Assembly (NCBI GenBank): GCA_027604505.1
Contig: JADIIX010000136.1
Location: 4,109 to 62,367 of the forward strand
DNA: 58,259 bases
DNA from: Gonapodya sp. JEL0774
Lineage: Eukaryota; Monoblepharomycota; Monoblepharidomycetes; Monoblepharidales; Gonapodyaceae
Direction: 5' to 3'
Of the stretch, positions 23,558 to 34,080 are shown piece after piece (position 1 is the first letter of the stretch; each line of letters opens with the position of its first letter). The translations under genes and the position numbers were made by a program. The notes below the pieces were generated by a model, which saw nothing but the letters and a program-made list of their open reading frames with translations, was not told the DNA's origin and did no database searches.

Positions 23558-24331
23558 ATGACTATCACCGGTGCCAACGTCGCGCATCTTCACCACGCTC
23601 TCAGCCGTCTTGCAGCGGCGCAAGCTTCAGAGAAAGTACAAAACCAACAATACAACACACTTATGAAAGCCATTGTTGAGGATCATCCACTCTCAGAGTC
23701 AGATCACATGTTGACAAAGAAAGATAACGTTGCAAACAAATCCCCAGTGGAATTCGCCCGCACTCGGCGTAGGCGAGCCGTATCTGAGCCACTCCGTGCT
23801 GCAAAGAGCGTCCCGGATGCCGTTAACGTCGACCCCTCCAGCCTCGCCGCCGCAGTTTGGGATCGCTTTTGTGGGTCGGATGCAGATCTCAGTCTCGTGA
23901 TTGTGCCCGATCGGATTCCGTTCGAAAGAAGAATGCGACGAACCCACACCACGGAGCAACGGTCATCTGCAATTCTTATTTCAAGCAGTTTTAGTGGAAA
24001 ATCTTCTCTCACACCACACTCTGACCATAGTGTCAGTCCTCCTCCTCCTAGTCCTCTCTCGCGAAGTCGGAGTTCGCCCAACTTCCCCCATTCCCCACCA
24101 GATCCTTCCAAGCTCCTCCGCCTTGCCAAGCTCCGCCGGCATTTCAAACCAGAAGAGCCCACCGGTGTTTCTTTTCGGCGCAGAATATTTTGGCGCGGTG
24201 TGAAGTCCAGAAGTGTTGATTGTGAGAAGATGGGTCCGGCTGCTGCAGGGGGGATTAGCGGGAAACAAAGGGGCAATAATGAGGCTGTGGAGCAGAAGGC
24301 AGGCGGAAGGATGCGGCTCGAAGGGAGATAG
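23558..24331 (+). CDS. Basic Ser/Pro-rich protein, not recognised
   Basis: Single open frame of about 257 residues from the first ATG (MTITGANVAHLHHALSRLAAAQ) to TAG at 24329-24331. The N-terminal 60 residues look like an amphipathic helix pair (NVAHLHHALSRLAAAQASEKVQNQQYNTLMKAIVEDHPL). The middle has RTRRRRAVSEPLRAAK and SPPPPSPLSRSRSSPNFPHSPP, and the C-terminal part is strongly basic (KLLRLAKLRRHFKP, FRRRIFWRGVK). There are no Cys clusters, TM segments or known domains. The frame could be real: it is the longest uninterrupted frame between uL2m and the RING gene, and it is divergently paired with uL2m. Codon composition alone does not prove it. The antisense strand is also open over 190 codons, so strand is not certain. 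Confidence 0.45.
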   Translation: MTITGANVAHLHHALSRLAAAQASEKVQNQQYNTLMKAIVEDHPLSESDHMLTKKDNVANKSPVEFARTRRRRAVSEPLRAAKSVPDAVNVDPSSLAAAVWDRFCGSDADLSLVIVPDRIPFERRMRRTHTTEQRSSAILISSSFSGKSSLTPHSDHSVSPPPPSPLSRSRSSPNFPHSPPDPSKLLRLAKLRRHFKPEEPTGVSFRRRIFWRGVKSRSVDCEKMGPAAAGGISGKQRGNNEAVEQKAGGRMRLEGR

Positions 24332-25428
24332 TTGGCCGTGCACGGGACCCCATATATCGATACCGGAGATCACTCTGGATGAGTAAAGCTATGAACAGAT
24401 ATCTTAATCTTTCATTATGGTCTTGCAATTATTTTTCGCGGGCAAGACGATTACATACATGGACAGCTGTGAGGAGGAAGGAATAATTCAACGCAACGAT
24501 ATTCTAAATTTTCCCCTTCAACTGTGCTTCTCTTGTGGTTGTGCACCTGCTGATGAGCATCGTGTTTGTGGAGAGGTGTGGCTTATCGTCGTTCGCAGAA
24601 ACGTTTAGGTCGGTATTCCCACTTTCCGAGAACAGCTGGGGACATTGAGATTTGAACTAAACGGCTCAAGTGAAGGAATCGAGCGCTCCATTTTCCGGAA
24701 ACCATTTGCGGATTGCCTCGGTATGTAGTTATGGACACACGTGGTGGTCACGAGACACTGACATCTCAAACGCTTTGCGACCAGAGAGCGCGATAGCTTG
24801 CTGCCGTCGCAGGTGCGTCAAAGCTGTGTCACCCGTTTCAACCTTAAGTTGCAACAAATGGTGGCTGTCCCTCTCGTGCATTGCCCCTTTCAGCATACCC
24901 GACACCTGTTCAACTGCAAAAGTATACGCGACTGCGAATCGCGTACACTTCTTGCTGCCAATTGCTTGACTCCTCGCTGCTCGCTCGAGTCGCATCCGTT
25001 TCCTCTCCGTGCTGGTGGAGATTCGGAGACAGCTGCAACCAAACTACAAGTCAAGCCAACCTCATCCCCACATCGATTCAACTCATCTAAACTTCAGCAA
25101 TCATGGCGATCACTTTCTAAATCTTTGTTTCAACTCTCCTTCAACACGCAATGCGCATTCTCGGAACATCTCTACATAACCTGCACGGCTCACCACTCGC
25201 CCAAGTTTCTACTGGCGCCTCCCCCACTTCCACCTTCTCTCCCCCTTCAACTCTCTGCGCCTCCTCCGCCTCAGCCGCTGGGGACCTCTCCTACTTCTCA
25301 GTCACGATTTGCTCCCGAACAGATCGACACCCCCAACCACTTGACACTTCGTAGTCCCAGGGCTACCGACGAACACTCAGACAGCTTCCATCCCAAAACT
25401 TTTACCCAACGTCATTACTCAACAGAGC
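24332..25428. other. Intergenic stretch before the RNF10-like gene
   Basis: No convincing gene. The region becomes CT-rich from about 25050 on (TCTCCTTC, CCACTTCCACC runs), as expected for a fungal promoter and 5' UTR ahead of the start at 25429. A long open frame crosses it (24798-25739) but overlaps the real first exon in another frame and has Ser/Pro/His composition typical of a shadow frame. Confidence 0.4.
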
Positions 25429-28423
25429 ATGACTCACTTCCATCCCGCCGCCCGCTCCCACGCGCCACGCAGCCAGACGCGTCCGCAACCGCCTTCTGGC
25501 CCTCCCGCCGCTTCCCAACTCTCCTCCACCGGCAGCGGATTATCGGGATCCTCCACATCATCACCATCGTCTTCTTCTACTCCCGCCTCCTCCTCCATCC
25601 TCACTTCAGCTTTTCCGGCGCAGCAGCCTACTTTTCTGTCTTCCCCCGTATCCTCGTCTGCTCCACCTCCCGCTGTCTTGGCCCCAATCGTACCACCACA
25701 GTCGACGAGGGCCAGAGGGAAAAAGGGCCCACGAAATAGCGGAGGGAACATCACTTCTTCACAAGGTCCAGCGCTACCGTCGGACGCTCGCGCAGATAAG
25801 AACGGTGGCACAGATGAGCAGGTATGTTGCTTAAGTTCACAGGAGCTATCGACTGCTCTGAGTATATTGTGCAAGAAATAGCGGGTTAAATGAGAGGACC
25901 GGTTCCCTTGGGAAACGAGGGGCGATTGTTTCATTTCAAGGATGGAGGGATCAAGACAATCTTTTCCTTGAATAGTTCTGAACTCTTCGAAGTTAACCCC
26001 TGATTACTCCACCTTACCTTTCCCTGAATTATCAGTCCTCCTCTGCTCTTCTCTCTGAGTCTCTTCGAAGCTCTTATGCTCCCTCGCCCCACTCGCCAAG
26101 TCCGTCCCCACCATCCCGGATTAATATTACTCATCTCACCTCTTTTCGCCCTCCACCTCTCCGCTCAGGTGTTGTCGGTGCGCCGGGATGGCGCAGCGGG
26201 CAGCCGAGGCCAGTGAACGCAGGTGGGCGAAGGGCCCAAGGGGGTGGCGGTTACGTCCGCGGGAAGTGAGTTTGATGAAGGCGATACATTCTCATGGAGC
26301 ACTGCTTGATCGTATGTGGCTGGTCGGAAACGACCAACCAGCTTCAGATTTATCGTTAAATCTGGCACTGGGCAGGACTGGACAAGGTGTGAGCACGATC
26401 CAGATGCACCCATACCATGGTCCGAGGTGGTGGAGGTGGTGAGTGCTCAGGTGTGGAATTGTGAGAGACGTGGTTCCCCTCTTACACTTTTGTGTGCACT
26501 GCGTTATCTCTGCATTGCTTTACTGTACTCCTCCCGCGGTTGGACGTGCACTGTTTCGTTGACAGCTTGTTCCCACACAATTTGCACATCCCCTCCGATG
26601 CCCGGTATGCCTTGATGGCCCGAGAGCGGCCCACGTCGGACCGTGTGGACACACATACTGTCTGGGTTGTGTGCTTCGGTGGGAGGCAGTTAACTTGTCC
26701 CGATCGATCTACTGAATCTCAGTTCATAATCCACACTTTCACTCCCTTGGGTAGCTACCTACGTTCCACACCGTCCTCTCTCCGCCGTTGTGCTGTCTGC
26801 TTTGAACCCCTGTCACGAGCGGATCTTCGCCCAGCTCGGCCTGTCCTTCAAGGTAGTCTCACAATCCCGTCCACCTCCCCCACGTCGACTGGGTCATCCG
26901 AATTAGGCTCAGTGGAGCTCACTCTCGTTCGCCGCCCAGCATCGTCCACTGTCGCTTATCCGGCATCGCATGCGGCACCGACGTTGTTCCCCCCTCCTGT
27001 TGCTGAGGACAACCCATATGCACGTATCGCGAGTGCAACTAGCGGTTACGAGGGTCTTATGTGGGGTAGGCATATTGAGGAATGCGAGAGAGCCAAGGAG
27101 GAGAGTATTGAGGAAGCAGAGAGTAAAACTTGGGAGGAAGCTGGAGCGTGGTGTAGGGCACGAGTCGAAGAAGTGGAGGACATTCTTGCAACAACAGATG
27201 ATATAGGGAGCCATGAAGGTACTTCTGCCCGCACGGGCTCCAGCCTCGCCGACGGTCCGGCCTTCTACTTTTATCAGCATCCTACCGGCGCTCATCTCTA
27301 CCTTCACACCTTGACCGTCAAGCAACTTCGTGCACACTTTGGAGATTATCACGTTTTCCCTCACCATCTGACAGCACCCGTACTTGCAGTCGAAGAGGCT
27401 ACCTTGACGAAAGACATGCGACGTAGAAACCCGTACCTCGCCCACCTACCCTCCGGCTGTGACGTAGTATTTGTGGAGCTTGATGTGACAGCCGTGGTTT
27501 CCGAAGATGTGTTGAGACAGTTCTCTGGCGAGTCAGCGGTACGTGCTGCAAAAAGAGAGGAAAGGAGGGAAAGGGAGGCGAAGGAGGATGCGTGGAGAGA
27601 CAAAGAGGAAAGAAGAAAGAGGGCAAGAGAGCGGAGGGAATGGGAGGTGGCGACGGGCAGAGTAGGTGAGAGGAGGGAGGCTGAGGCGTTAGCCTCTACT
27701 GGCAAGGCCGGAATGGCTCTCGGGAACAGCAGTAGTGGTGATGACGGGCACGAATTCAGTGACTTTGGCGATGATGATGATAGCCCGGCTTGGAGGGATG
27801 AAGATTTCGCTGAGCTGGCCAGCTCATCTCCAACGGGACGCATTGCGACTTACGCGCCACCGAGACCGGACGCGAGTTTTGCGACCGCCGCCAAAGGCCC
27901 TGCACTGAAACCCAGCTCTGCTGGAAGTTGGGCGGGTAAGGCAAGCGTTTCGACTTCCAATAGGGCCGACTCCACACCTGGAATGGCAACAATGGGACCT
28001 CAGAAGGTTGCAACTTGGAGTCGTGGGGTGCCAACGGGGCGTGTTGGGGGCGGGTCACTAGCAACAGGCAAACCACGGAATCCGACATCGGGTTGGGCGT
28101 CGGACGATTCCGACGATCCGTTCGCCGAACAAAGGTATCTGTATCGGCGAGAAGAAGGCTCCATGTTTTCTTTGACGGCGAGTCTTTCGACTTCGAGTGC
28201 GATGAGAGGCATTAGTGCTGCGGAACCTTATGATGACGGCGAAGTGGACGATTTGACGGCTCTCCAAATGGAATTCGAAGATGCTGCTGATGATCTCGGG
28301 GACGGTGCCGGAGGTAAGCTTGGATGGAAAGGTGGTAACGGTGGTGCCAAGGGTACAGGGTTAATGAAGAAGAAAGGGAAAAAGGTGCTTCTGGTTTCCA
28401 ATGGGGGAAGGAGGGCGAGATAG
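25429..28423 (+). CDS. RNF10/Mag2-type RING E3 ubiquitin ligase, 833 aa
   Basis: Homologue of RNF10 (animals) and Mag2 (yeast), which ubiquitinate 40S proteins during ribosome quality control. Exons 25429-25821, 26036-26265, 26342-26438, 26566-26678 and 26755-28423 join with every phase consistent. Landmarks in order: RGKKGPRN basic patch; INITHLTSFRPPP; NFRFIVKSG then DPDAPIPWSEVVEV; the RING CPVCLDGPRAAHVGPCGHTYCLGC with the last CAVC after VLRYLRSTPSSLRR; WGRHIEECERAKEESIEEAE helix; FYFYQHPTGAHLYLHTLTVKQLRAHFGDYHVFP; RRRNPYLAHLPSGCDVVFVELD; then a charged coiled coil (REEREREAKEDAWRDKEER) and an acidic tail. The WSEVVEV, FYFYQ and YLAHLP blocks mark RNF10 rather than a generic RING protein. 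An apparent stop at 26305-26307 lies inside the intron 26266-26341. Confidence 0.93.
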
Positions 28424-28570
28424 TACACACGGGGCTCTCCATGTCTGCGCACTATTGCAACTGTGCGTTGTAGAGAGGATAAGTTAGAGCGTAGTTTTGA
28501 GCAAACTTGTATGTATTTGAATTACAACCCGCAACACGCAGACAGATGAGAGATATTATTAATAATGTTC

Positions 28571-30067
28571 CTAATCATTGTCATTCGAATTATTGACCGT
28601 CAACGCCATTTTCTGATCAACACCTATGACCTCCGACTTCTTTCGTTCGTCCTCATATTGCCGGATTTCCTCTGGTACCTCGGATATCATTTCTTGCGGA
28701 GGTTCGACGTTCAGCGGCAGGGTGGGTTGCCCTATGTTATGGTGCTGATACTGATGTGCGTGATAACCTGCATTCTGGAATGCTGCACCATACATTGCCG
28801 CATAAGACGCTTGTCCGTTGTACCATTGATTCGCATGGGGCTGTCCCGGAGTGAAATAATGGGGTTCGTGTATCGAAGAAGACTGCCCAGCTGCCAGCGA
28901 GGCTTCACGTGGTTGGTAGTCGCTGCCTTGCACAAGATATCCACCAGGTGGATAGCTATTTCCCCAAGTATAGACGGTGTTGCTCATAGCGGGGTGGGGT
29001 CCAGGCTGGTAGTGTGGATAATAAGGTTCTGGATTTCCCGTGACATTGATGGAGGGGTCCTTCTCAATTTAAGGAGATCCGACGCGAAAAAACGCACCTC
29101 TGCTCTCGTAGGCAGGGGCTCCGTGGTGCATTGTGGTGATCCGCGGGTTTTCTGACCCGGTTCCAATCTCGTACGAGCCACCGAAGACTGGTATCGTTGG
29201 AGTGGAGGCTGGATTGCTGTGGAGGTCTGGGGACATATGAGGCGACCCGGAAGAGTACAGGTGTAACGTTGCTGCGCCAGGGGATGAAATGACCGAAGAA
29301 GCGGTTTCGTTGTCGGGAACACTCTGGCCAGAATTGGAAGGCTTCTCCTGGCCCGGCCCTTTACGAATGACGCGAACTGGCGACTCCGAAACAATAGTGG
29401 AGGTCGAGTAAGGCTGCCCCGCTTCGCTTGCTCTTCCTCGAGTGGATTCAATGTGGACAGAATGAGTGCCTATAAAATTATAAAATGTGGCATGAACAAT
29501 TGCGAGAGCTAAAGATGGAAACCACGCCTCACATCTTAGGTGTCGCAGTAGATTGTCTTCAGGGATTAGAAGGGAAAACCAAGAAAACATGAGTTCCACG
29601 GAAGCGCAGTTTTGGTTGAAAATAGGGGAAAGAGCGACAGGGGTGAAGCAAACCAATACCAGAAGCTCCATTCCAAACTGGACATGCTGCTTTCTTTCAA
29701 CCTCACAAGAAGTTTGAGACTATGTCTTTCGGCGACAGATTCGGTGATTCCGCCCACCAGTTGGAGGAGGTCCGATCAAAGGTCTGTGGAGGTCTGACCC
29801 CTCACTCACCTCGTCGCCCAAAGCCCTTCTGGCAGAAGTTGCACATGTGACCTTTGATTCCCGTGTGTGTCTTGGCGTGTCTGGAAAACAAATGTTGGGA
29901 AGTCTATCCAGGCGGAATCAAAGGAAAAGGTATAAATATGTTGCAACACACCTCAAAAGTTGTGCGAAACGAGTAGCTGTCCTTCCACAGCTGGAGCATT
30001 TGAATGAGCGAGTACCGCTGTCCCATATTTCCTCTATAGATGGGGGATCCACTGAATAATCAGCCAT
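28571..30067 (-). CDS. C2H2 zinc-finger transcription factor, two fingers, 346 aa
   Basis: Exons 29952-30067, 29810-29880, 29533-29556 (24 nt), 29098-29469 and 28571-29028; all phases agree and total 346 codons plus stop. Finger 1 is CSSCGRTATRFAQLLRHAKTH (Cx2Cx12Hx3H), finger 2 CNFCQKGFGRRDNLLRHLRCTH (Cx2Cx12Hx4H), separated by the linker TGIKGHM. The finger-2 recognition helix is carried by the 24-nt micro-exon, so that exon is essential. The rest is low-complexity: Ser-rich (SESPVRVIRKGPGQEKPSN) and a Tyr/His/Gln-rich C-terminus (PYYPHYQPGPHPA, GYHAHQYQHHNIG) that may be an activation region. Fingers so close to the N-terminus are uncommon but seen in fungal two-finger regulators. Divergent from the GST gene on the other side. 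Confidence 0.88.
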
Positions 30068-30589
30068 GCTTCCCTCTGTATGTATCAATTTCTGGTGTGC
30101 TTGGTCGTTTGGGGCACAGCCGCCAACTGCCAGAAGCGAAGAAGGTCTAGAAACATCTCAAAGAATCAACAGATACTATCTGCATATTTCTGTTAATAAT
30201 CAATGAAAATGAAACGTTTTGTGTTGTGTTTCTGTACTATATTCTGCAGAACCATCAGCTTCGCTCGCGTGGACTGCGATACTGGGAGGCACACTCGGTT
30301 GGGTCGCGGTCTGGTTTGGCAGAGGTTTTTGGTTCACAGCGATTGTGGGCATCGTGATTTCCAGCTGCTTCACCCCGCCAAAGCCCAGACGAAATTGGGG
30401 TGGCAGCCAAAGCCTGTGGACACCGCTACGGTGCTTATGTAAAGTTCGGTCGCACTGTTCCCGCTCCCACATCTTCCGAACACGAACCTGATCATGCAAC
30501 CCACTATCACGGTTTAGTTCGTACCGATTCGAGTCCCGGTTCTCGAATCCATCCAACCGTTGGACCCATTTTCTTGCTACCGAACAGCG

Positions 30590-31608
30590 AGCTCTGCACA
30601 ACCCTTGAACGTGAAAGAGTTTTCAGTCCCTTCGCCTGGCGCGGAGTGCTGGCTGTCGCTCACAAAGGGTTCAATATCAACAGAGTGCCAATTAAGTGCG
30701 TGTGACTCTTGACTCTTCGTTGCTGTCCAAACTATGATTCACGTTTTGCCTTCTACTCACGGAAATGAAATGATCATGATACAAAACCTAGCTTCTTTGA
30801 GAAGGAGAAAATAGCATTTTCTGGACAAGGTCTTGTGCCTGTCATTGTGGACATATCCAACAATGGAAAAGTTGTTTTCGACAGTTGGGATATCGCGCGG
30901 TACCTTGAGTCAACGTATCCAGAGCGCAAAACATTGTTCGGAGGTAGCGTTGAACTGTCTAAGTTCGCAATGCAATGGGTGAACACCATTATCCACCCGT
31001 ATATCTCGAAGGTGTGTTTCCGGGGAATGCGATGTGTCGGGGACACTGCTGACAGAACCTGACCTCTATTTTGAAGTTCTGCTTTGATGACGCACGACTT
31101 CTTCAGACTTCTGAAGGACAAAAGTACTACTATTCCGACGAGAGGTCCAAGCTGTTTGGCCTCAAGACGAGGATGCAAAATTCACAAGTGGCGGATAGGG
31201 ATGGTCTCCTGCCTGAATTCCGATCAGCCTTACTTCCGTGAGTCCATGGACTGGCGGAATCAACTTATTGAAGGGTTTGATAATTCTATTGACCTCCCAA
31301 TCCGCAAAATCTTGAAAGAGTTCGAACTGTCGTCCGCACACAGAAGTTCATTGGTGGGGAGGAACCGAACTACGCCGATATTTGTCTCTTCTCAGCGTTT
31401 TTATGGATGAGGGCAAGCTGTGAGTTGTATTTGAGCGAGTGGGGAACATGCATCTCACAGGAGTACTTTCTCTACCTCAGCGCCGTTTTATCCTAAACTT
31501 CTTCTAAAGGGAGATCCCGTCTACCAGTGGAGAGAACGGATGAAATCTTACTTTGCGGATGCTTTGAAAAACGCTGTGGGATTCGATGATGAAAATGCGA
31601 AACTCTAG
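30590..31608 (+). CDS. Glutathione S-transferase, beta-etherase-like; 5' exon unresolved
   Basis: Cytosolic GST with a thioredoxin-fold N-terminus (RVFSPFAWRGVLAVAHKGFNINRVPIN), the Ser-Pro-Phe catalytic-type motif, and VPVIVD then VVFDSWDIARYLESTYP for the G-site (cis-Pro and Asp-Ser). The helical C-terminal domain follows (FAMQWVNTIIHPYISK), then KYYYSDERSKLFGL, LPEFRSALLPV, FIGGEEPNYADICLFSAFLWM and WRERMKSYFADALKNAVGF, ending at TAG 31606-31608. Introns: 30698 to about 30788, 31012 to about 31076, about 31238-31318, and after WMRAS. No ATG exists in the first exon's frame upstream to at least 30400, so a small first exon is missing from this model and the start given is approximate. Closest type is the fungal Ure2/GTE/LigE-like group; substrate unknown. 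Confidence 0.82.
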
Positions 31609-31734
31609 TGCAATTGAAACAATGTGGATCATTAGATAATTGTACTGTGAAAAATTCTTATGACGCCAACCCCATAATATCTGTTACCGCCAGATTGCGT
31701 AGCTTTATCGGGCTCAGTTTCTGAGCGGACATGC

Positions 31735-33300
31735 TCACACTGCACCTTCCGCTGCTTCCCACAGTTCTACGGTGCCTTTTGGTATCGAGACTACGGTTCC
31801 TTCTTCACGATTTACGACTCCAAGGTCGGTCACCATAGCTTTGCCGTCCACTGTCTGCAATCTCCGGACGGTGTATGAACCCGTGACCGGGGATGCTAAT
31901 TTCCACGTAGCGGTGGTCGGACTCATCTTTTTTGACCCACGAACTGCGACAAGAACGATCCTTGCCGCACGGTTGACCAAGACCACTCGTTTTGAATCAT
32001 ACCAACATTGGAATTGGTGCGTTGTCACGGGAATTGCTTTAACAAGCATGCCTAGCGCGTAATATTGTGCGCCAATCAACAATTCTTGCATTTGAGGGCT
32101 GTTTGAGAAAGGGATTTGAATGCAACCCCAGTTGGAGCCTCTTGCTTCCACTGCCTGCCAGTACACCCAGCGAATAGCTCCCATACTCGCAATGTCGTGG
32201 ACAGCGTGGTGAACCAGAGTGAATCCATGAGTGCCAACGTCGCAAAAATTGTCGCTTACAGTGGGGCCACCCAGTCCCCATTCAGACACTACAACTGGTT
32301 GGCGCCGTTGCAGGGCCGTCTGCCGGACATATCGACGGAGCAACCATGTATCTTGCAATGCCCAAGCGAAAAATTGAACGACCTTGATGTCAGTGAATTG
32401 ATCGGTTGTATAGGTGTGAATGTTCAGGACATCACCAAGAGCGGCGAATCTCAAATGATTGGAGACGGCAATCATATTGTTCTCCTCAGCCAGAGCCAGT
32501 TTCACTCCTCGCGCAGCAAGACCTGTTGAATCTAAAAGAGCTCTCAAACTGCGGGCAAGTTTTGTCCGGGTCTTCGTAGAATAGTAACATCCCTCCTATA
32601 ATTCATTTTATTTTGCGTTATATCCTAGAATTCGCGAAGTCCGCCAATGCTTTGAAATCCGTACCTGATTGTTTCCCGCGATCCACACTGGCTCTGACGG
32701 CTCATTGATCGGACTCAATGACGAGACAGGAATGCCTATGTCGAGAAGCGTTCTCGTATTATCAACTAAGAATTGCGCGAATCGCTCCACATCATTAGAT
32801 CTCAAATTATCTTGAAACCGTGAGGAATGTCCTGCCGAAGATCCGGAAATTGTCATTTCTTGTGGTGGCGAGTTGCTGAATGCCTCGACATGGATGGGAA
32901 GGTCTGCCTCTTGTCTCAAACGGACGATGTGTTGTAGAATTCTCAGCTTCAAAAATTGGTTTGTTATGCCGCCGGTGAGATTGTTGTCCAGAACAAAAAG
33001 GTGTTTGGTGGCTTCAGAGTTTGTACTCACCTGCGGTTGATCCTGCGGGGCAATATTACCACCTGCCCGAAAGCCAGGGTTGGCAGAAGGATTTGTAGTA
33101 CCCCCGATATTGTGGCGCACACAGGAGAGGCCGATTCCTCCTGCGGCAGAGTCGGAGAACAGCAATCTGAGAATATGCTGAACGATCTCTGAATCAGCAC
33201 CCGGTTGGGCCCCAAGATGGCTCGCCCACCACGCAAGACTTGTTCCGAATCCTTCAAATAGTGATGGCAAGTTGATTGTTTGGAGTTTGGGGCGCGCCAT
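31735..33300 (-). CDS. Glycoside hydrolase family 30-like (endo-beta-1,6-galactanase type)
   Basis: Exons about 33031-33300, about 32667-32948 and 31735 to about 32607. Reads LFEGFGTSLAWWASHLG, GIGLSCVRHNIGG, IHVEAFSNSPPQEMTISGSSAG, NLRSNDVERFAQFLVD, then SLSPINEPSEPVWIAGNNQEGCYYS. The Asn-Glu-Pro gives the general acid/base and QEGC is typical. The second catalytic Glu is in PVVVSEWGLGGPT, followed by GAIRWVYWQAVEARGSNWGCIQIPF. A C-terminal beta domain (VVLVNRAARIVLVAVRG, GSYTVRRLQTVDGKAMVTDLG) ends the protein. No signal peptide is present: the model starts MARPKLQTINLPSLFEGFG directly at the barrel. Likely substrate is beta-1,6-linked galactan or glucan; exact specificity is not visible. 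Confidence 0.9.
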
Positions 33301-33390
33301 TTTAGTGTTTCTCGAGGTTGGCTATATTGTATATGAGGTTCGGCCAATCGGCATATCATGGACTATGGAGGGTGGAGCCTAAAACCTCTT

Positions 33391-33433
33391 CCAACTGCAC
33401 TCTTCCAATTGCACTCTTGCCAATTGCACTCTT
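33391..33433. repeat. Three tandem copies of a CCAATTGCACTCTT unit
   Basis: Copies at 33391-33404 (with one mismatch, CCAACTGC), 33405-33418 and 33420-33433, the last separated by one base. The block lies about 90-130 bases upstream of the GH30 start. The second and third copies contain CCAAT, a site used by fungal HAP/CBF complexes; regulation is only inferred. Confidence 0.85.
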
Positions 33434-33621
33434 CCTCGATTTTATCTGTCATCCTCCATATGCCACATCGGCTCCCGAAACGTTCATTCTGTCCTCTGCG
33501 CTGAAATCGCCAACCGGAGTCAGTTCTTGGCTCACCAGAAACAAATCAGCTTTATTGGGTATCCACAACCCATTATCGTTAAATCATTGGCCTTGCTAAG
33601 TAACCCTCCTCCACTCAGCAG

Positions 33622-33855
33622 TCACGACATCTTAGTTAGAGTGGGTGCATAAGTTCTCGACACAGGCTCCCCGCACGACTCGCACTCTTCCCCGTCCGCA
33701 AGTTTCCTTCGTAGCCAGTTATCAACTTCATCTACCACACCCCGTGTGACACCAAAGTGAAATATGTAAGTTCTTCTAGTCAACCGTGTCACTTTCGTCA
33801 AATATGTTTCCTTTCCCACCTGCCGTGGCTCCCGGCGGCCTCCGGCACTCGGCAT
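33622..33855 (-). CDS. Possible small protein with a CxxC pair, 77 aa
   Basis: Open frame from ATG 33855 (MPSAGGRREPRQVGKE) to TGA at 33622, in the gap between the divergent GH30 and AASDH genes. The C-terminal half reads RGVVDEVDNWLRRKLADGEECESCGEPVSRTYAP, which looks protein-like: an amphipathic acidic helix followed by a single Cys-x2-Cys. There is no recognised family, and only one CxxC, so a zinc site would need a partner. It could also be the last exon of a longer, unresolved transcript or chance. Confidence 0.25.
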   Translation of the reverse strand: MPSAGGRREPRQVGKETYLTKVTRLTRRTYIFHFGVTRGVVDEVDNWLRRKLADGEECESCGEPVSRTYAPTLTKMS

Positions 33856-34080
33856 ACATCGCAAATGATTCCAATAACCTGATTCTGCTTAACGGATCTG
33901 CTGCTTATACCTTTTTTGATATTGGAGTGCCAATAAAGAGGAGAGATTGTACTATGATACACTCAAATCAATCTGTTGATCAATTACACCGCTGAAGAAA
34001 CACCCGGCAAATGAATATGGTACATCCCTGCTTTGCCAATCTGAGTTCGTGTGTACGATTCCGGGTGAGTGATCGACATC

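Noticed and set aside
24798-25739. 313-codon open frame on the plus strand
   Set aside because: It runs through the first exon of the RNF10-like gene in another frame, has low-complexity Ser/Pro/His content, and contains no domain.
26305-26307. In-frame TGA in the RNF10-like gene
   Set aside because: It lies in the intron 26266-26341; splicing GGAA|GTGAGT to CCAG|CTTCAG restores NFRFIVKSG in phase.
30203-30601. Open frames on both strands between the C2H2 and GST genes
   Set aside because: One looks hydrophobic, but neither strand gives a domain, and the region is the shared upstream space of two divergent genes. A small GST first exon may be hidden here but could not be fixed.
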